Positions 42,414 through 51,311 of a stretch of 64,000 bases of DNA are shown piece by piece. The position numbers and the translations under genes are program-made. The notes beneath the pieces were generated by a model, which saw nothing but the letters and a program-made list of their open reading frames with translations, was not told the DNA's origin and ran no database searches. Source of the stretch: CAYRFF01 sp964423575 (GTDB taxonomy: Bacteria > Bacteroidota > Bacteroidia > Chitinophagales > Saprospiraceae); contig CAYRFF010000003.1 in NCBI GenBank assembly GCA_964423575.1, forward strand, positions 1-64,000, given 5' to 3'. Every line of letters starts with the position of its first letter. The stretch's first letter is position 1.

Positions 42414-43481
42414 ATGAAATTGAGTTGGTGGAAATATCTGGCCATTTTGTTAGTCTCGTACTCTTTGATAGCGGGGTTGATAATACCATTAGGCTTTGGG
42501 ATTACCAAGTCAGAGCCTTTTCAGGCGCAGATGGGCGGGACACTTGAAGTAAAAGCAGAGACCTATAATATAATACCCGGCAGTGATTTAGAAGGCTTCC
42601 TTAGAATTGATTCTTTTTTGCTTAAAGCAAATGAAGTCAAGGTCTCTACAAGTGAAGCCAACGATATAAGACTGAAATTTGACTTGCCTGATTATCTTCC
42701 TATAAATGCTAAACAAAAAGATGCGACTTTAATCATTAACCAAAAAGGCGCAGGCGCTGCAGTTCTTCCTTCAGCAATATTTTTAAAACAAGATTTAATA
42801 GATGTAGCAAGTGGACAAAAAAGCTGGGGTAGCGCAGATATCCTGAAGGGTGAAGATCTTGTCGGGAAAACACACTTTCCTTATAGGAGTATCCTCTATG
42901 AGACTATAAGAAATACTTTTTATCACGTCCCTATGTGGTTTGCCATGATATTTATGTTTACTCTGAGCGTCATCTCGAGCATTCTGCTTTTGCGAAAGCC
43001 ACAGAAAGTAGACTATGATATGTGGACAATGAACCTGAACAGAGTAGGTGTCCTGTTTGGGATTCTCGGGTTGTTAACGGGAGCTGTGTGGGCACGTTAC
43101 ACCTGGGGAAGCTATTGGAGTGGAGATATCAAACAGAATATGTCTGCAATCTGCTTGCTTATATATGGTGGATACTTCATCCTCAGAGCAACAGTAGATG
43201 ATATAGATAAAAAGCGTCGTATCACTTCTATTTTTAATATCTTTGCCTATATAGCGATGATTCCTCTGTTGTTCGTTATTCCAAGGATGACGGACTCACT
43301 TCATCCGGGAAGCGGAGGGAATCCTGCCTTGGGCGGAGATGACTTAGATTCAACAATGCGGATGATATTTTATCCTGCTATAATTGGTTGGATTTTGTTT
43401 GGAATATGGATGAGTGAGATAGGAAAGCGATACGAAAAGATTAAGACTGAATACCTTATTAAAATTCATGATAAAAATTAG
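42414..43481 (+). CDS. ccmC: Haem handling protein CcmC with periplasmic insertion
   Basis: CcmC belongs to the haem-handling protein family and loads haem on the chaperone CcmE. With the ATG at 42414 the product is 355 residues, over 100 longer than a typical CcmC. TM1 (8-28) is followed by an extra hydrophilic region at about 30-160 (EVKAETYNIIPGSD, VLPSAIFLKQD), probably periplasmic. The normal core then begins at TIRNTFYHVPMWF (164). The tryptophan-rich WWD-type motif is at 226-238 (WARYTWGSYWSGD), and the C-terminal SLHPGSGGNPA is conserved. The longer ORF start (42393) overlaps ccmB and was rejected. Confidence 0.88.
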   Translation: MKLSWWKYLAILLVSYSLIAGLIIPLGFGITKSEPFQAQMGGTLEVKAETYNIIPGSDLEGFLRIDSFLLKANEVKVSTSEANDIRLKFDLPDYLPINAKQKDATLIINQKGAGAAVLPSAIFLKQDLIDVASGQKSWGSADILKGEDLVGKTHFPYRSILYETIRNTFYHVPMWFAMIFMFTLSVISSILLLRKPQKVDYDMWTMNLNRVGVLFGILGLLTGAVWARYTWGSYWSGDIKQNMSAICLLIYGGYFILRATVDDIDKKRRITSIFNIFAYIAMIPLLFVIPRMTDSLHPGSGGNPALGGDDLDSTMRMIFYPAIIGWILFGIWMSEIGKRYEKIKTEYLIKIHDKN

Positions 43482-43487
43482 ACATAT

Positions 43488-43691
43488 ATGCGTATTGTTA
43501 TAATGCTAGCCTTGATGTTGTTAATGTTAACGGATGCACAAGCATCCAATGGCGATTTTATGCAGAACATCGGTAAAATATATGTTGTGATCGCAGTCAT
43601 CCTCCTTATTTTTATAGGTATTTCTGTGTATTTAATTAGAATGGATAAAAAAGTAAAAAAATTAGAAAATATTATTAAAAATGAGCAATAA
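43488..43691 (+). CDS. ccmD: CcmD family protein
   Basis: This 67-residue protein has a signal-like hydrophobic N-terminus (1-19), then a single transmembrane helix (about 30-50) and a basic, coiled-coil-prone tail (MDKKVKKLENIIKN). This is the layout of CcmD-family proteins, which assist release of haem-loaded CcmE in system I maturation. It lies 6 bases after ccmC and overlaps the glutamate dehydrogenase start by 11 bases. The call rests mainly on size, topology and position. Confidence 0.75.
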   Translation: MRIVIMLALMLLMLTDAQASNGDFMQNIGKIYVVIAVILLIFIGISVYLIRMDKKVKKLENIIKNEQ

Positions 43692-45096
43692 GATTAGTTT
43701 TTTTGACAGTGTGTCGCGGAACTTTGACCGCGCTGCTCAGGCAACGGACATCCCTCAGGGATTGCTCGAGCAAATTAAAGCATGTAGCAACGTATACCAG
43801 ATGTCATTCCCTGTCCGAATCGGGAATTCGATTCAGGTTTTTGAAGCTTTTAGAGTGCAGCACTCGCTTCATAGACTGCCGACCAAAGGAGGTATCAGAT
43901 TTAGTATGCAGGTAGATCAGCAGGAAGTAATGGCTTTAGCCTCACTTATGACCTACAAGTGTGCTTTAGTTGATGTTCCATTTGGAGGAGCAAAAGGAGG
44001 TGTGAAAATTAACCCTAGGGAGTATACAGTGGATCAGCTTGAAAGAATTACAAGAAGATACACTACGGAATTGATCCGTAAAAACTTCATAGGGCCGGGT
44101 CTTGATGTGCCTGCACCTGACGTAGGTACAGGAGAGCGTGAAATGGCTTGGATCCTTGATACATACCTTGCATTCAAAGGAGATGATATTAATGCAGCAG
44201 GTTGTGTTACAGGAAAGCCAGTAGGCCAGAATGGTATCCGCGGTAGAGGTACTGCTACCGGACGTGGGGTCTACTTTGGAGTAAGAGAAGCTTGCAACAA
44301 TGAAAAAGAAATGAAAAAACTAGGCTTGACAACCGGTACAGATGGTAAAACTGTTGTGGTTCAGGGCTTAGGTAAAGTAGGAAGAAGTGCTGCTTCAATT
44401 CTACAGAATGAAGGAGACGTTAAGATAGTTGGTATAACGGAGTTTGAAGGAGCTATATATTCTGAAAACGGAATTGATATAGCAGAACTTCTGGCGCACA
44501 GAGAAAAAACAGGTTCAATTCTTGATTTTCCTGGTGCTAAGAACTTACCTTCAAGAGAGGCCGGGCTTGAGCTAGAGTGTGATATTCTTATTCCTGCGGC
44601 TCTGGAAAATCAGATTACTGCAGAAAATGCGCCCCGTATTAAAGCAAAGATCCTTGCTGAAGCTGCTAACGGACCGACTACAGCAGATGCCAATGATATT
44701 CTGTTAAAGAAAGGTGTTTACATCATTCCTGATATCTACCTAAATGCGGGCGGAGTAACTGTTTCTTATTTTGAGTGGTTAAAGAACTTATCCCACAGGC
44801 GTTTTGGTCGTATGGAAAAGAGATTTACTCAGAATACTAACAGAGCGATTCTAGATGCAGTAGAAGAAATGACCGGAAAATCTGCTTCACAGCGCGATAG
44901 AGAAATAATCGTACGAGGAGCTGATGAAATCGATTTGGTTAATTCAGGACTTGAGGAAACAATGATAACTGCTTACGCACAAATAGCTGAAACCTATGAA
45001 AAGAATGATAGAATTCAGGATATGCGTTCAGCAGCTTTTGTGACTGCTCTTGAGAAAATTGCAAGTGATTATAAGAATCTGGGTGTATTCCCATAA
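43681..45096 (+). CDS. gdhA: Glu/Leu/Phe/Val dehydrogenase, probably glutamate
   Basis: The 471-residue enzyme would catalyse reversible oxidative deamination of glutamate to 2-oxoglutarate with NAD(P). The substrate domain has HRLPTKGGIRFS and the catalytic-lysine motif PFGGAKGGVKINP (Lys105), followed by GPGLDVPAPDVGTGEREMAWI. The dinucleotide domain carries VVVQGLGKVGRSAASIL. Leucine or another amino acid cannot be fully excluded as substrate. Its start lies inside ccmD, implying coupled translation. An Lrp-type regulator, a common controller of amino-acid metabolism, is encoded 460 bases downstream. Confidence 0.9.
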   Translation: MSNKISFFDSVSRNFDRAAQATDIPQGLLEQIKACSNVYQMSFPVRIGNSIQVFEAFRVQHSLHRLPTKGGIRFSMQVDQQEVMALASLMTYKCALVDVPFGGAKGGVKINPREYTVDQLERITRRYTTELIRKNFIGPGLDVPAPDVGTGEREMAWILDTYLAFKGDDINAAGCVTGKPVGQNGIRGRGTATGRGVYFGVREACNNEKEMKKLGLTTGTDGKTVVVQGLGKVGRSAASILQNEGDVKIVGITEFEGAIYSENGIDIAELLAHREKTGSILDFPGAKNLPSREAGLELECDILIPAALENQITAENAPRIKAKILAEAANGPTTADANDILLKKGVYIIPDIYLNAGGVTVSYFEWLKNLSHRRFGRMEKRFTQNTNRAILDAVEEMTGKSASQRDREIIVRGADEIDLVNSGLEETMITAYAQIAETYEKNDRIQDMRSAAFVTALEKIASDYKNLGVFP

Positions 45097-45558
45097 TTTA
45101 TTTAAGCACAATTTTTTTATTTCATTCACATATGAAATAACGGTGAAATTGATGCGTTTAACTGTCTGAAGTAAGCCTTGGCTTTTTAAGAGCATTCAAC
45201 AGCTTAAACAATAGAAAAACGGAGTCCGGGTGTTAATTACATTCGGACTTCGTTACATATATGAAGTGCTTCAATTGGAATTTCATATTGTTTAGAGCAT
45301 TTTAAACAAAATGAAAGTATTATTATTTAATGATAAGGTATGTGGACTTCTTAAAGCAGAAAAATTTATCTTTTTTAAATAATGATAAAATCAGGTTACG
45401 ATGCTTCACGTTTTTAACCTGAAACCTGCTCCAAAGTATCCGGGTAAATAGCACAAAGAGTAGAATAATTCTTAAACTCTTTGCAATCTATTAGTATTTG
45501 AATTATAGATACCGAATGAATTAAATATTGTAAATAATTATAACTGAAAGCTTAAATT
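45097..45558 (+). other. gdhA-lrp intergenic region with several small hairpins
   Basis: This 462-base region has no ORF. Inverted repeats seen are ATTTCAT/ATGAAAT (45119-45138), ACGGAGTCCG/CGGACTTCGT (45219-45253, 15-base loop) and TCAGGTT/AACCTGA (45391-45422). None ends in a good T-tract. They may be regulator sites or a structured leader of the Lrp-type gene; this is inference. Confidence 0.35.
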
Positions 45559-46044
45559 ATGATTACACCAAGAAAGTTAGATAATATAGATTTAGAGATT
45601 TTAAAGATTTTACAGGAGAACAGTAAAATTACAAACTTGGAGCTTTCCAAGCGCATAGGACTTTCTCCGGCACCGACTTTGGAAAGAGTGAAAAAACTGG
45701 AGAGTAGTGATGTTATAACCAGCTATCACGCTAGAGTAAATCCCAGTGCGTTAGGTTTAAATATCCAGACTTTTGTTCTGATTGATTTAGCTTGGAAGCA
45801 GCCTAATGCTCACGAGAAATTTATTACTGAGATAAAAAAGATTCCTGAGATTGTAGAATGCTACCTTATAACGGGAGAGGCTGATATCATGTTGAAGATT
45901 ATCTGTGAGGATATCACGACTTATGAGCAGATTCTGTTCAAGACGCTTTCTAAGATAGACTCAATTGAGAGAATGAAGACTTTGATTACCTTGAGTAAGG
46001 CCAAAGATTCACAGGTATTGCCTTTTCCATACGATGAGCAGTAG
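45559..46044 (+). CDS. Lrp/AsnC family transcriptional regulator
   Basis: The 161-residue protein has an N-terminal AsnC-type winged helix (about 6-66, LDNIDLEILKILQENSKITNLELSKRIG is the core, recognition helix near LSPAPTLERVKKLE) and a C-terminal RAM ligand domain (about 72-150) with the typical ECYLITGEADIMLKI. Such regulators sense amino acids and assemble as octamers. It lies downstream of the glutamate dehydrogenase gene, a plausible target. It is followed 22 bases later by the TraB/GumN gene. Confidence 0.9.
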   Translation: MITPRKLDNIDLEILKILQENSKITNLELSKRIGLSPAPTLERVKKLESSDVITSYHARVNPSALGLNIQTFVLIDLAWKQPNAHEKFITEIKKIPEIVECYLITGEADIMLKIICEDITTYEQILFKTLSKIDSIERMKTLITLSKAKDSQVLPFPYDEQ

Positions 46045-46066
46045 TGCTAATCGTTAATTTGTTAAA

Positions 46067-46852
46067 ATGGCAAGAAATGCTATAGCCTGGAATGTGACGC
46101 CGCCGGGAACTGCAGAAGAGTCTGTTCTCATAGGTAGTATGCACTTGAATACCGAAGCTGCATATTCACATATAGACTTAATATTGAATCAAATAGATAG
46201 ATTTGATGACGTAGCATTTGAAATAGATTTAAGAGAAGGAAAAGTAAGCCAAACTGATTTCATTGTTAATTCTGGAATGAGTTTGGCTGATTTTCTAACC
46301 GGTGCGCAGGAAAGAAAAGCAAGAAAGATTCTTTTGGAGCATTTTAATTTCCCCTACGAACTCGCACTCCAGTTCTACCCAATGTTTACGATTAATGTGC
46401 TTACGCATTTGTTACTCAACAAGGGATCCAGGCAGTTCCTGGACGAATACCTGTGGCAGTATGCCTCAGAAAATGATAAGAATTTATTTGGACTGGAGGA
46501 TGTTAAAGAACATTATAATGTCCTAAGGACAATTCCGATGAAATATCAGGCAAAGGCATTTAAGGGTTTTATCTTTAATTTGACGAAAGTCAGAAAGCAA
46601 TACGAGACCCTATCCAAAGCCTACTCTGAACAACAGATTCATAAAATTTTCAGATACTCAATGCGCTCTCTGGGGATAATAAAAGAGTCAATGCTGTATA
46701 ACAGAAATGACATAATAGTTGAAAATATGCAATCTTTCAACAGAGAAAACGGCTCTTGTCTTGCAATAGTGGGAGCTGCTCATTTATCGGGAAAACGGGG
46801 GATTCTGCATCAACTGAATATGCGCGGATATGAAATCAAGCCGATATCCTGA
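46067..46852 (+). CDS. TraB/GumN family protein
   Basis: The 261-residue protein matches the TraB/GumN fold, a family related to Tiki-type metalloproteases and erythromycin-esterase-like enzymes. The N-terminal LIGSMHLNTEAAY provides the conserved histidine, a central FGLED segment corresponds to the family's G-x-E motif, a YNRNDIIVENM segment follows, and the C-terminus has AIVGAAHLSGKRGILHQL. No signal peptide is present, so a cytoplasmic location is likely. Substrate is unknown. It may be co-transcribed with the Lrp-type regulator (22 bases). Confidence 0.8.
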   Translation: MARNAIAWNVTPPGTAEESVLIGSMHLNTEAAYSHIDLILNQIDRFDDVAFEIDLREGKVSQTDFIVNSGMSLADFLTGAQERKARKILLEHFNFPYELALQFYPMFTINVLTHLLLNKGSRQFLDEYLWQYASENDKNLFGLEDVKEHYNVLRTIPMKYQAKAFKGFIFNLTKVRKQYETLSKAYSEQQIHKIFRYSMRSLGIIKESMLYNRNDIIVENMQSFNRENGSCLAIVGAAHLSGKRGILHQLNMRGYEIKPIS

Positions 46853-46894
46853 TTCTAGCTAATTGAAGCTTAATCTTAAGTTACCGAGAGGGAT

Positions 46895-49225
46895 ATGAAA
46901 AAAATATATAACATAATAGCTTTTTTACTATTCCTGTCTGCACAGAGTGTAGCACAGCAATATACATTAAGTGGATATGTGCAATCTGCACGCAATAATG
47001 AAGCTCTATTTAACGCTTCCATATTTGTTGCCGATAATCCTGAATATGGCACACTTACCAATGAATATGGATTTTACTCATTGACATTGCCGGAAGGTGA
47101 TTATGAAATAATCGTCTCCTACCTGGGATATAATGATGAAAGTATCTGGCTGGAGTTGCACCAGAACGAGAAATGGGATTTTCAGTTACTGAAAGGAATT
47201 GATATTTCAGAAATTGTCGTGAGGGATGAGAGAAAGGACGAAAACGTTTCAAGTACAGAAATGGGGAAACTCGATCTTAGCACAGAAACGGTGAAAAAAT
47301 TACCCGCAATATTTGGAGAGATTGATGTCCTAAAGGCCTTACAGCTCTTACCTGGCGTTATCACCAGTGGTGAGGGAAGTTCCGGCTTTAATGTGCGCGG
47401 TGGTGGTGCAGACCAGAACCTGATACTGATGGACGAAGCTGTAGTTTATAACTCAGGGCATTTACTAGGATTCTTTTCCGTTTTTAATGCTGATGCCATC
47501 AAGAACACAACTCTTATTAAGGGAAGTATGCCTGCAAGATATGGAGGAAGACTGTCTTCTGTGGTCGATGTTCAGATGAAAGAAGGAAACAGTAAAGATT
47601 TTGGAGCGGCAGGGGGCATTGGGCTTATTTCCAGTCGCTTGATGGTGGAGGGGCCGATAGTTAAGGATAAAGGAGCTTTTCTTCTGGCAGGACGGCGTAC
47701 ATATCTTATGGATATCGTTCAGCCTTTCATAAAGAATACCAATTACGCCGGAACTAACTATTATTTCTATGATTTCAATGCCAAACTGAATTATAAAATC
47801 TCCGACAAGGATCGCATTTTCATCAGCGGTTATTTCGGTAGAGATATATTTAAATTTCAAAGTGAAACAAACGATCTGACCTTTAATTTTCCTTATGGGA
47901 ATAAGACATTGAGTATGCGCTGGAATCACTTGTTCTCAGACAAGATGTTTATGAATATCACAGCAGTATACAATGATTATATGTATAAGTTTGGAGGAGG
48001 ACAGAGCGATTTTAAACTCGAGAGTACCTCAGGTGTAAGAGACATAGGAGTAAAGGCCCGCTGGGAATATTTTCCATCAGTAAATCATACTATTACTTTC
48101 GGTGCAGATATATTGCATCATACTTTGACGCCTAATCTTGTCAGTGGGGAAACTGTTGAAGAAGTATTTGGCAATGACCTTGTGACAAAATATGGAGCGA
48201 GTATGGCCGCGTATATAATGGATGACTGGAAAGTTAATACCAGGTTGAGTTTCCTATATGGTCTAAGGCTTTCATTATTTGGTCAGCTGGGACCATATTC
48301 ACACGCGGGAGAAGAATTTAAGGCTTATGAATTTATGAAGGAATACTTCCATCCACAGCCACGATTATCAGCTCGTTATAAACTTGATCACGTGTCATCA
48401 ATAAAGGCCGATATCAGTTACACGGTGCAGTACCTGCATCTTGTTTCCAATTCTTCTTCAACGCTTCCGGTAGACATCTGGGTGCCGAGCACCAGATTGA
48501 TAAAACCACAGGAGAATCTACAATATTCTCTGGGATACTTCAGGAATTTCTTCGATAACAGATATGAATTTTCAACGCAATTATACTACCGAAGCCTGTT
48601 TAATCAGATAGATTATAGAGATGATTATGTAGCATCAATCATGGAAGATATTGAGAATGCATTTGTAATAGGGACAGGTCGGGCTTATGGAGCAGAAATA
48701 TTCTTTAAGAAACAACGTGGTCAGTTAACAGGCTGGCTTTCGTACACCTTGTCAAGGACGCTGAGAACATTTCCGGATATAGAGAATGGAAGGATGTTTC
48801 CGGCTAGTTATGATAAACCACATAATTTGTCGCTGGTTCTTACCTATGATTTTTCACCGGCACTATCGGTAAGTTCTACATTTGTTTACGGAACAGGAAG
48901 ATGGTACACTCCGGTAGAGGAAATCTACGCGATTGAGAACTCTTTTCATGTACTTTACGGGCCGAGAAATAGTGCTAAACTGCCGGATTACCATAGAATG
49001 GACTTATCTGTTACCTATATCCCTTCTGCTGGAAAACAGAAGAAATGGCAATCGAGCTGGAATCTGTCAATATATAACGTTTACAACAGGAAGAATCCGT
49101 TCTTTATCTTTACAGGAACTAGCACGGATCAGGCGACCGGACAAGTTAGTAATAAATCTACTATGGTGTCAATTTTCCCATTGATACCCTCGATTAGCTG
49201 GAACTTTAAATGGAATCAGGAATGA
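46895..49225 (+). CDS. TonB-dependent receptor with CarbopepD-like domain
   Basis: This 776-residue outer-membrane receptor has a signal peptide (1-20, SVAQQ), a carboxypeptidase-regulatory-like domain (about 22-105, YTLSGYVQSARNNEALFNAS), a plug domain (about 120-230, LPGVITSGEGSSGFNVRGGG) and a beta-barrel to the C-terminus. It overlaps the following DUF4249 lipoprotein gene by ATGA, an arrangement that parallels SusC-SusD pairs. The transported substrate cannot be deduced. Confidence 0.92.
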   Translation: MKKIYNIIAFLLFLSAQSVAQQYTLSGYVQSARNNEALFNASIFVADNPEYGTLTNEYGFYSLTLPEGDYEIIVSYLGYNDESIWLELHQNEKWDFQLLKGIDISEIVVRDERKDENVSSTEMGKLDLSTETVKKLPAIFGEIDVLKALQLLPGVITSGEGSSGFNVRGGGADQNLILMDEAVVYNSGHLLGFFSVFNADAIKNTTLIKGSMPARYGGRLSSVVDVQMKEGNSKDFGAAGGIGLISSRLMVEGPIVKDKGAFLLAGRRTYLMDIVQPFIKNTNYAGTNYYFYDFNAKLNYKISDKDRIFISGYFGRDIFKFQSETNDLTFNFPYGNKTLSMRWNHLFSDKMFMNITAVYNDYMYKFGGGQSDFKLESTSGVRDIGVKARWEYFPSVNHTITFGADILHHTLTPNLVSGETVEEVFGNDLVTKYGASMAAYIMDDWKVNTRLSFLYGLRLSLFGQLGPYSHAGEEFKAYEFMKEYFHPQPRLSARYKLDHVSSIKADISYTVQYLHLVSNSSSTLPVDIWVPSTRLIKPQENLQYSLGYFRNFFDNRYEFSTQLYYRSLFNQIDYRDDYVASIMEDIENAFVIGTGRAYGAEIFFKKQRGQLTGWLSYTLSRTLRTFPDIENGRMFPASYDKPHNLSLVLTYDFSPALSVSSTFVYGTGRWYTPVEEIYAIENSFHVLYGPRNSAKLPDYHRMDLSVTYIPSAGKQKKWQSSWNLSIYNVYNRKNPFFIFTGTSTDQATGQVSNKSTMVSIFPLIPSISWNFKWNQE

Positions 49226-50166
49226 AAATAAAGAATTTGTTCTTTTTATTAACAGGAATTTTACTTGTAGTAACTGCTTGCGAAGAACCATTTTATCCGG
49301 ATATTAAGGATATAGAACCCAAGTACGTAGTGGAGGCTTATGTAGAGGCGGGCGTTCCGGGCCAGGTATCCCCGGCTTATGCTATGTTATCTTATTCAAT
49401 CCCCATATATTCCGATATAGACAGAAGCACAATCGAAAACCTATCCATCAAAGATGCGACTGTCGAAATGACTACCCGGGGAAAGACAGTTAAGCTTACC
49501 GAGTTGTGTCTATCTGATTTGCCGGAAGAGGTAAGAAAGGAAATGATAAAGCAGCTTGAAATATCCACTTTTGATTCTATTGACATAGACTTCTGTACTT
49601 ATATCGATATAAATAATGACCTGAATGTTCAGGAAGGGGACGAAGTCAGTTTACGTGTTATCGTTAAATCTGATACTCTGACCGCATATACGACATTGCC
49701 GTATACGGTCCCTATCGATAGTTTTAATGTAAAAATACCTAAAAGTGAAACTTTAGCCGGATACAGAGAGTTAAGCGGTTACTTAAGCGACCCGGCAGAT
49801 CGCGACAACTATTACAGAGTTAAGATATCAGTTAATGGGAGTAGATATATTCCAGGTTTCTTTTCTGTAGTTGACGATGAGTTTTTTAATGGACGTTCCT
49901 TTGACTTCCCTTTGAATAATACAACTCAATTTGGTGAGGATTTTGATCCTGAAGTCTTCGGTTTGTATAAACTGGGAGACTCTATATCAATACAATGGAT
50001 GTCCATAGATAAAGCACATTATGATTTCTGGAGCTCTCTTGAATATGCCCGCAGTAATCAGGGGCCTTTTTCTTCTTATACCAGAGTCAAAGGAAATGTA
50101 AAAGGTGCGGAAGGTGTGTTCGGCGGTTATTCTACACGTTATTACAATATTGTAATACCTGATTAG
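49222..50166 (+). CDS. DUF4249 lipoprotein, partner of the TonB receptor
   Basis: The 314-residue protein has a lipoprotein signal ending in VVTAC with Cys20, followed by EEPFYPDIKDIEPKYVVEAYV, the usual opening of DUF4249 proteins, and a beta-rich body. DUF4249 proteins are commonly encoded next to TonB receptors in Bacteroidota and are thought to act like SusD at the cell surface. The ATG at 49222 overlaps the receptor stop as ATGA; an in-frame ATG at 49210 would lengthen the signal peptide by four residues. Confidence 0.85.
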   Translation: MKIKNLFFLLTGILLVVTACEEPFYPDIKDIEPKYVVEAYVEAGVPGQVSPAYAMLSYSIPIYSDIDRSTIENLSIKDATVEMTTRGKTVKLTELCLSDLPEEVRKEMIKQLEISTFDSIDIDFCTYIDINNDLNVQEGDEVSLRVIVKSDTLTAYTTLPYTVPIDSFNVKIPKSETLAGYRELSGYLSDPADRDNYYRVKISVNGSRYIPGFFSVVDDEFFNGRSFDFPLNNTTQFGEDFDPEVFGLYKLGDSISIQWMSIDKAHYDFWSSLEYARSNQGPFSSYTRVKGNVKGAEGVFGGYSTRYYNIVIPD

Positions 50167-50184
50167 AGCATAAAATATAGTGAA

Positions 50185-50877
50185 ATGTCAGATATGATAA
50201 TTTCTGTAAGCAAAAAGAGAGCGATTGTTATGGGGGCCACCGGTCTGATCGGAAATAAGCTGATGGAAGAATTGATTTTGCATAAAGCTTATGATGAAAT
50301 TCTTACTATAGGTAGGCGTCCGTCTGAGTATGAAAGTGATAAAATAACTCATCTTCCGATTGACTTTGCAGACATAACTACTGACAAAATTAACCTTTCT
50401 GGCGATGATTTATTCATTGCGTTTGGCACTACGAGAGCTGTTGCCGGAAGTAAGGAGAGGTTTAGAGAAATCGACTTTGAATACCCATTAAAAGTGATGC
50501 AGTCAGCTTACGCAAATGGCGTAAAGCAGGTCATACTAGTTTCTTCTCTCGGGGCCGATGAAAATTCTTTATTCTTTTATCTTCAGGTAAAAGGAGAATT
50601 GGAATCTGCCTTACGGCAAATGCCATTCTGGGGAATACATATATTCCAGCCATCATTATTGTTAGGAGAACGTCAGGAAAGCAGAATAGGGGAGGCAATT
50701 GCTCAGAGATTGGGGCGGGGATTGAACTTTTTTACTCCCGGAATAGTCTATAAGTATAAACCTATCGAGGCTACTGATGTTGCTAAGGCAATGGTTAATG
50801 CGGCACAAGCTATGAATGAAGGAGTACATCTGTATTCTTCTCAAGAAATACATAGGATGACCGCAACTTTTAAATGA
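50185..50877 (+). CDS. Rossmann-fold NAD(P)-binding oxidoreductase
   Basis: The 230-residue protein is an atypical short-chain dehydrogenase of the NAD(P)H-binding (HTATIP2/YbjT-like) group. The nucleotide loop is VMGATGLIGNKLMEEL, followed by FIAFGTTRAVAGSKERF and the VSSLGADENSLFFYLQVKGELE segment containing the Tyr-x-x-x-Lys-like Y-L-Q-V-K. Substrate unknown. It starts 18 bases after the DUF4249 gene and ends 21 bases before gldC, so it may be part of the same transcript. An ATG at 50194 is an alternative start. Confidence 0.8.
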   Translation: MSDMIISVSKKRAIVMGATGLIGNKLMEELILHKAYDEILTIGRRPSEYESDKITHLPIDFADITTDKINLSGDDLFIAFGTTRAVAGSKERFREIDFEYPLKVMQSAYANGVKQVILVSSLGADENSLFFYLQVKGELESALRQMPFWGIHIFQPSLLLGERQESRIGEAIAQRLGRGLNFFTPGIVYKYKPIEATDVAKAMVNAAQAMNEGVHLYSSQEIHRMTATFK

Positions 50878-50898
50878 TAAAAAGATAAACTGTACAAA

Positions 50899-51252
50899 AT
50901 GAAGAAAAAGTCAAATATTGAAATTGAAGTTACATTGGACCAAGACCTAATACCTGAGGATATTTCATGGCGTGCATCTGATCACCCGGATCATGCAAAA
51001 TATCAACCAGTGAAAGCAATGTTTCTGGCTTTCTTTGATGACGATTCCAAGGATACTCTGAAGATAGACTTGTGGACTAAGGAAATGCAGGTGGAAGAAA
51101 TGGATAAGTTTATCTTCCAGACTCTGCATAGTATGGTAGATACCTACGTAAAAGCTACCAATAATAAAGAGCTAGGAGGAGCAATGCAGCAATTTGTACA
51201 GTACTTTGGTGAAAAAACAGCAGTTATCAAGCCATCGGATGGTAATAACTAA
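50899..51252 (+). CDS. gldC: Gliding motility protein GldC
   Basis: The 117-residue protein matches GldC, a small soluble protein first found in gliding-deficient Flavobacterium mutants. Features are IEIEVTLDQDLIPEDISWRA at the start, WTKEMQVEEMDKFIFQTLHSMVDTY in the middle and MQQFVQYFGEKTAVI near the end. Its biochemical role is not known. Presence here fits the T9SS/gliding genes at the right end of the window. It is convergent with the E1 fusion gene. Confidence 0.9.
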   Translation: MKKKSNIEIEVTLDQDLIPEDISWRASDHPDHAKYQPVKAMFLAFFDDDSKDTLKIDLWTKEMQVEEMDKFIFQTLHSMVDTYVKATNNKELGGAMQQFVQYFGEKTAVIKPSDGNN

Positions 51253-51284
51253 TGCTTTAATTCATAAAAAGTAAGTTATCTCTA

Positions 51285-51311
51285 TCCTGGATTAATATTA
51301 ATAATCCAGGA
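51285..51311. terminator. Hairpin between convergent gldC and E1 genes
   Basis: TCCTGGATTA (51285-51294) and TAATCCAGGA (51302-51311) form a perfect 10-bp stem with a seven-base loop that spans the E1 stop codon. T-tracts are poor on both sides, so termination efficiency is doubtful. Confidence 0.4.
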
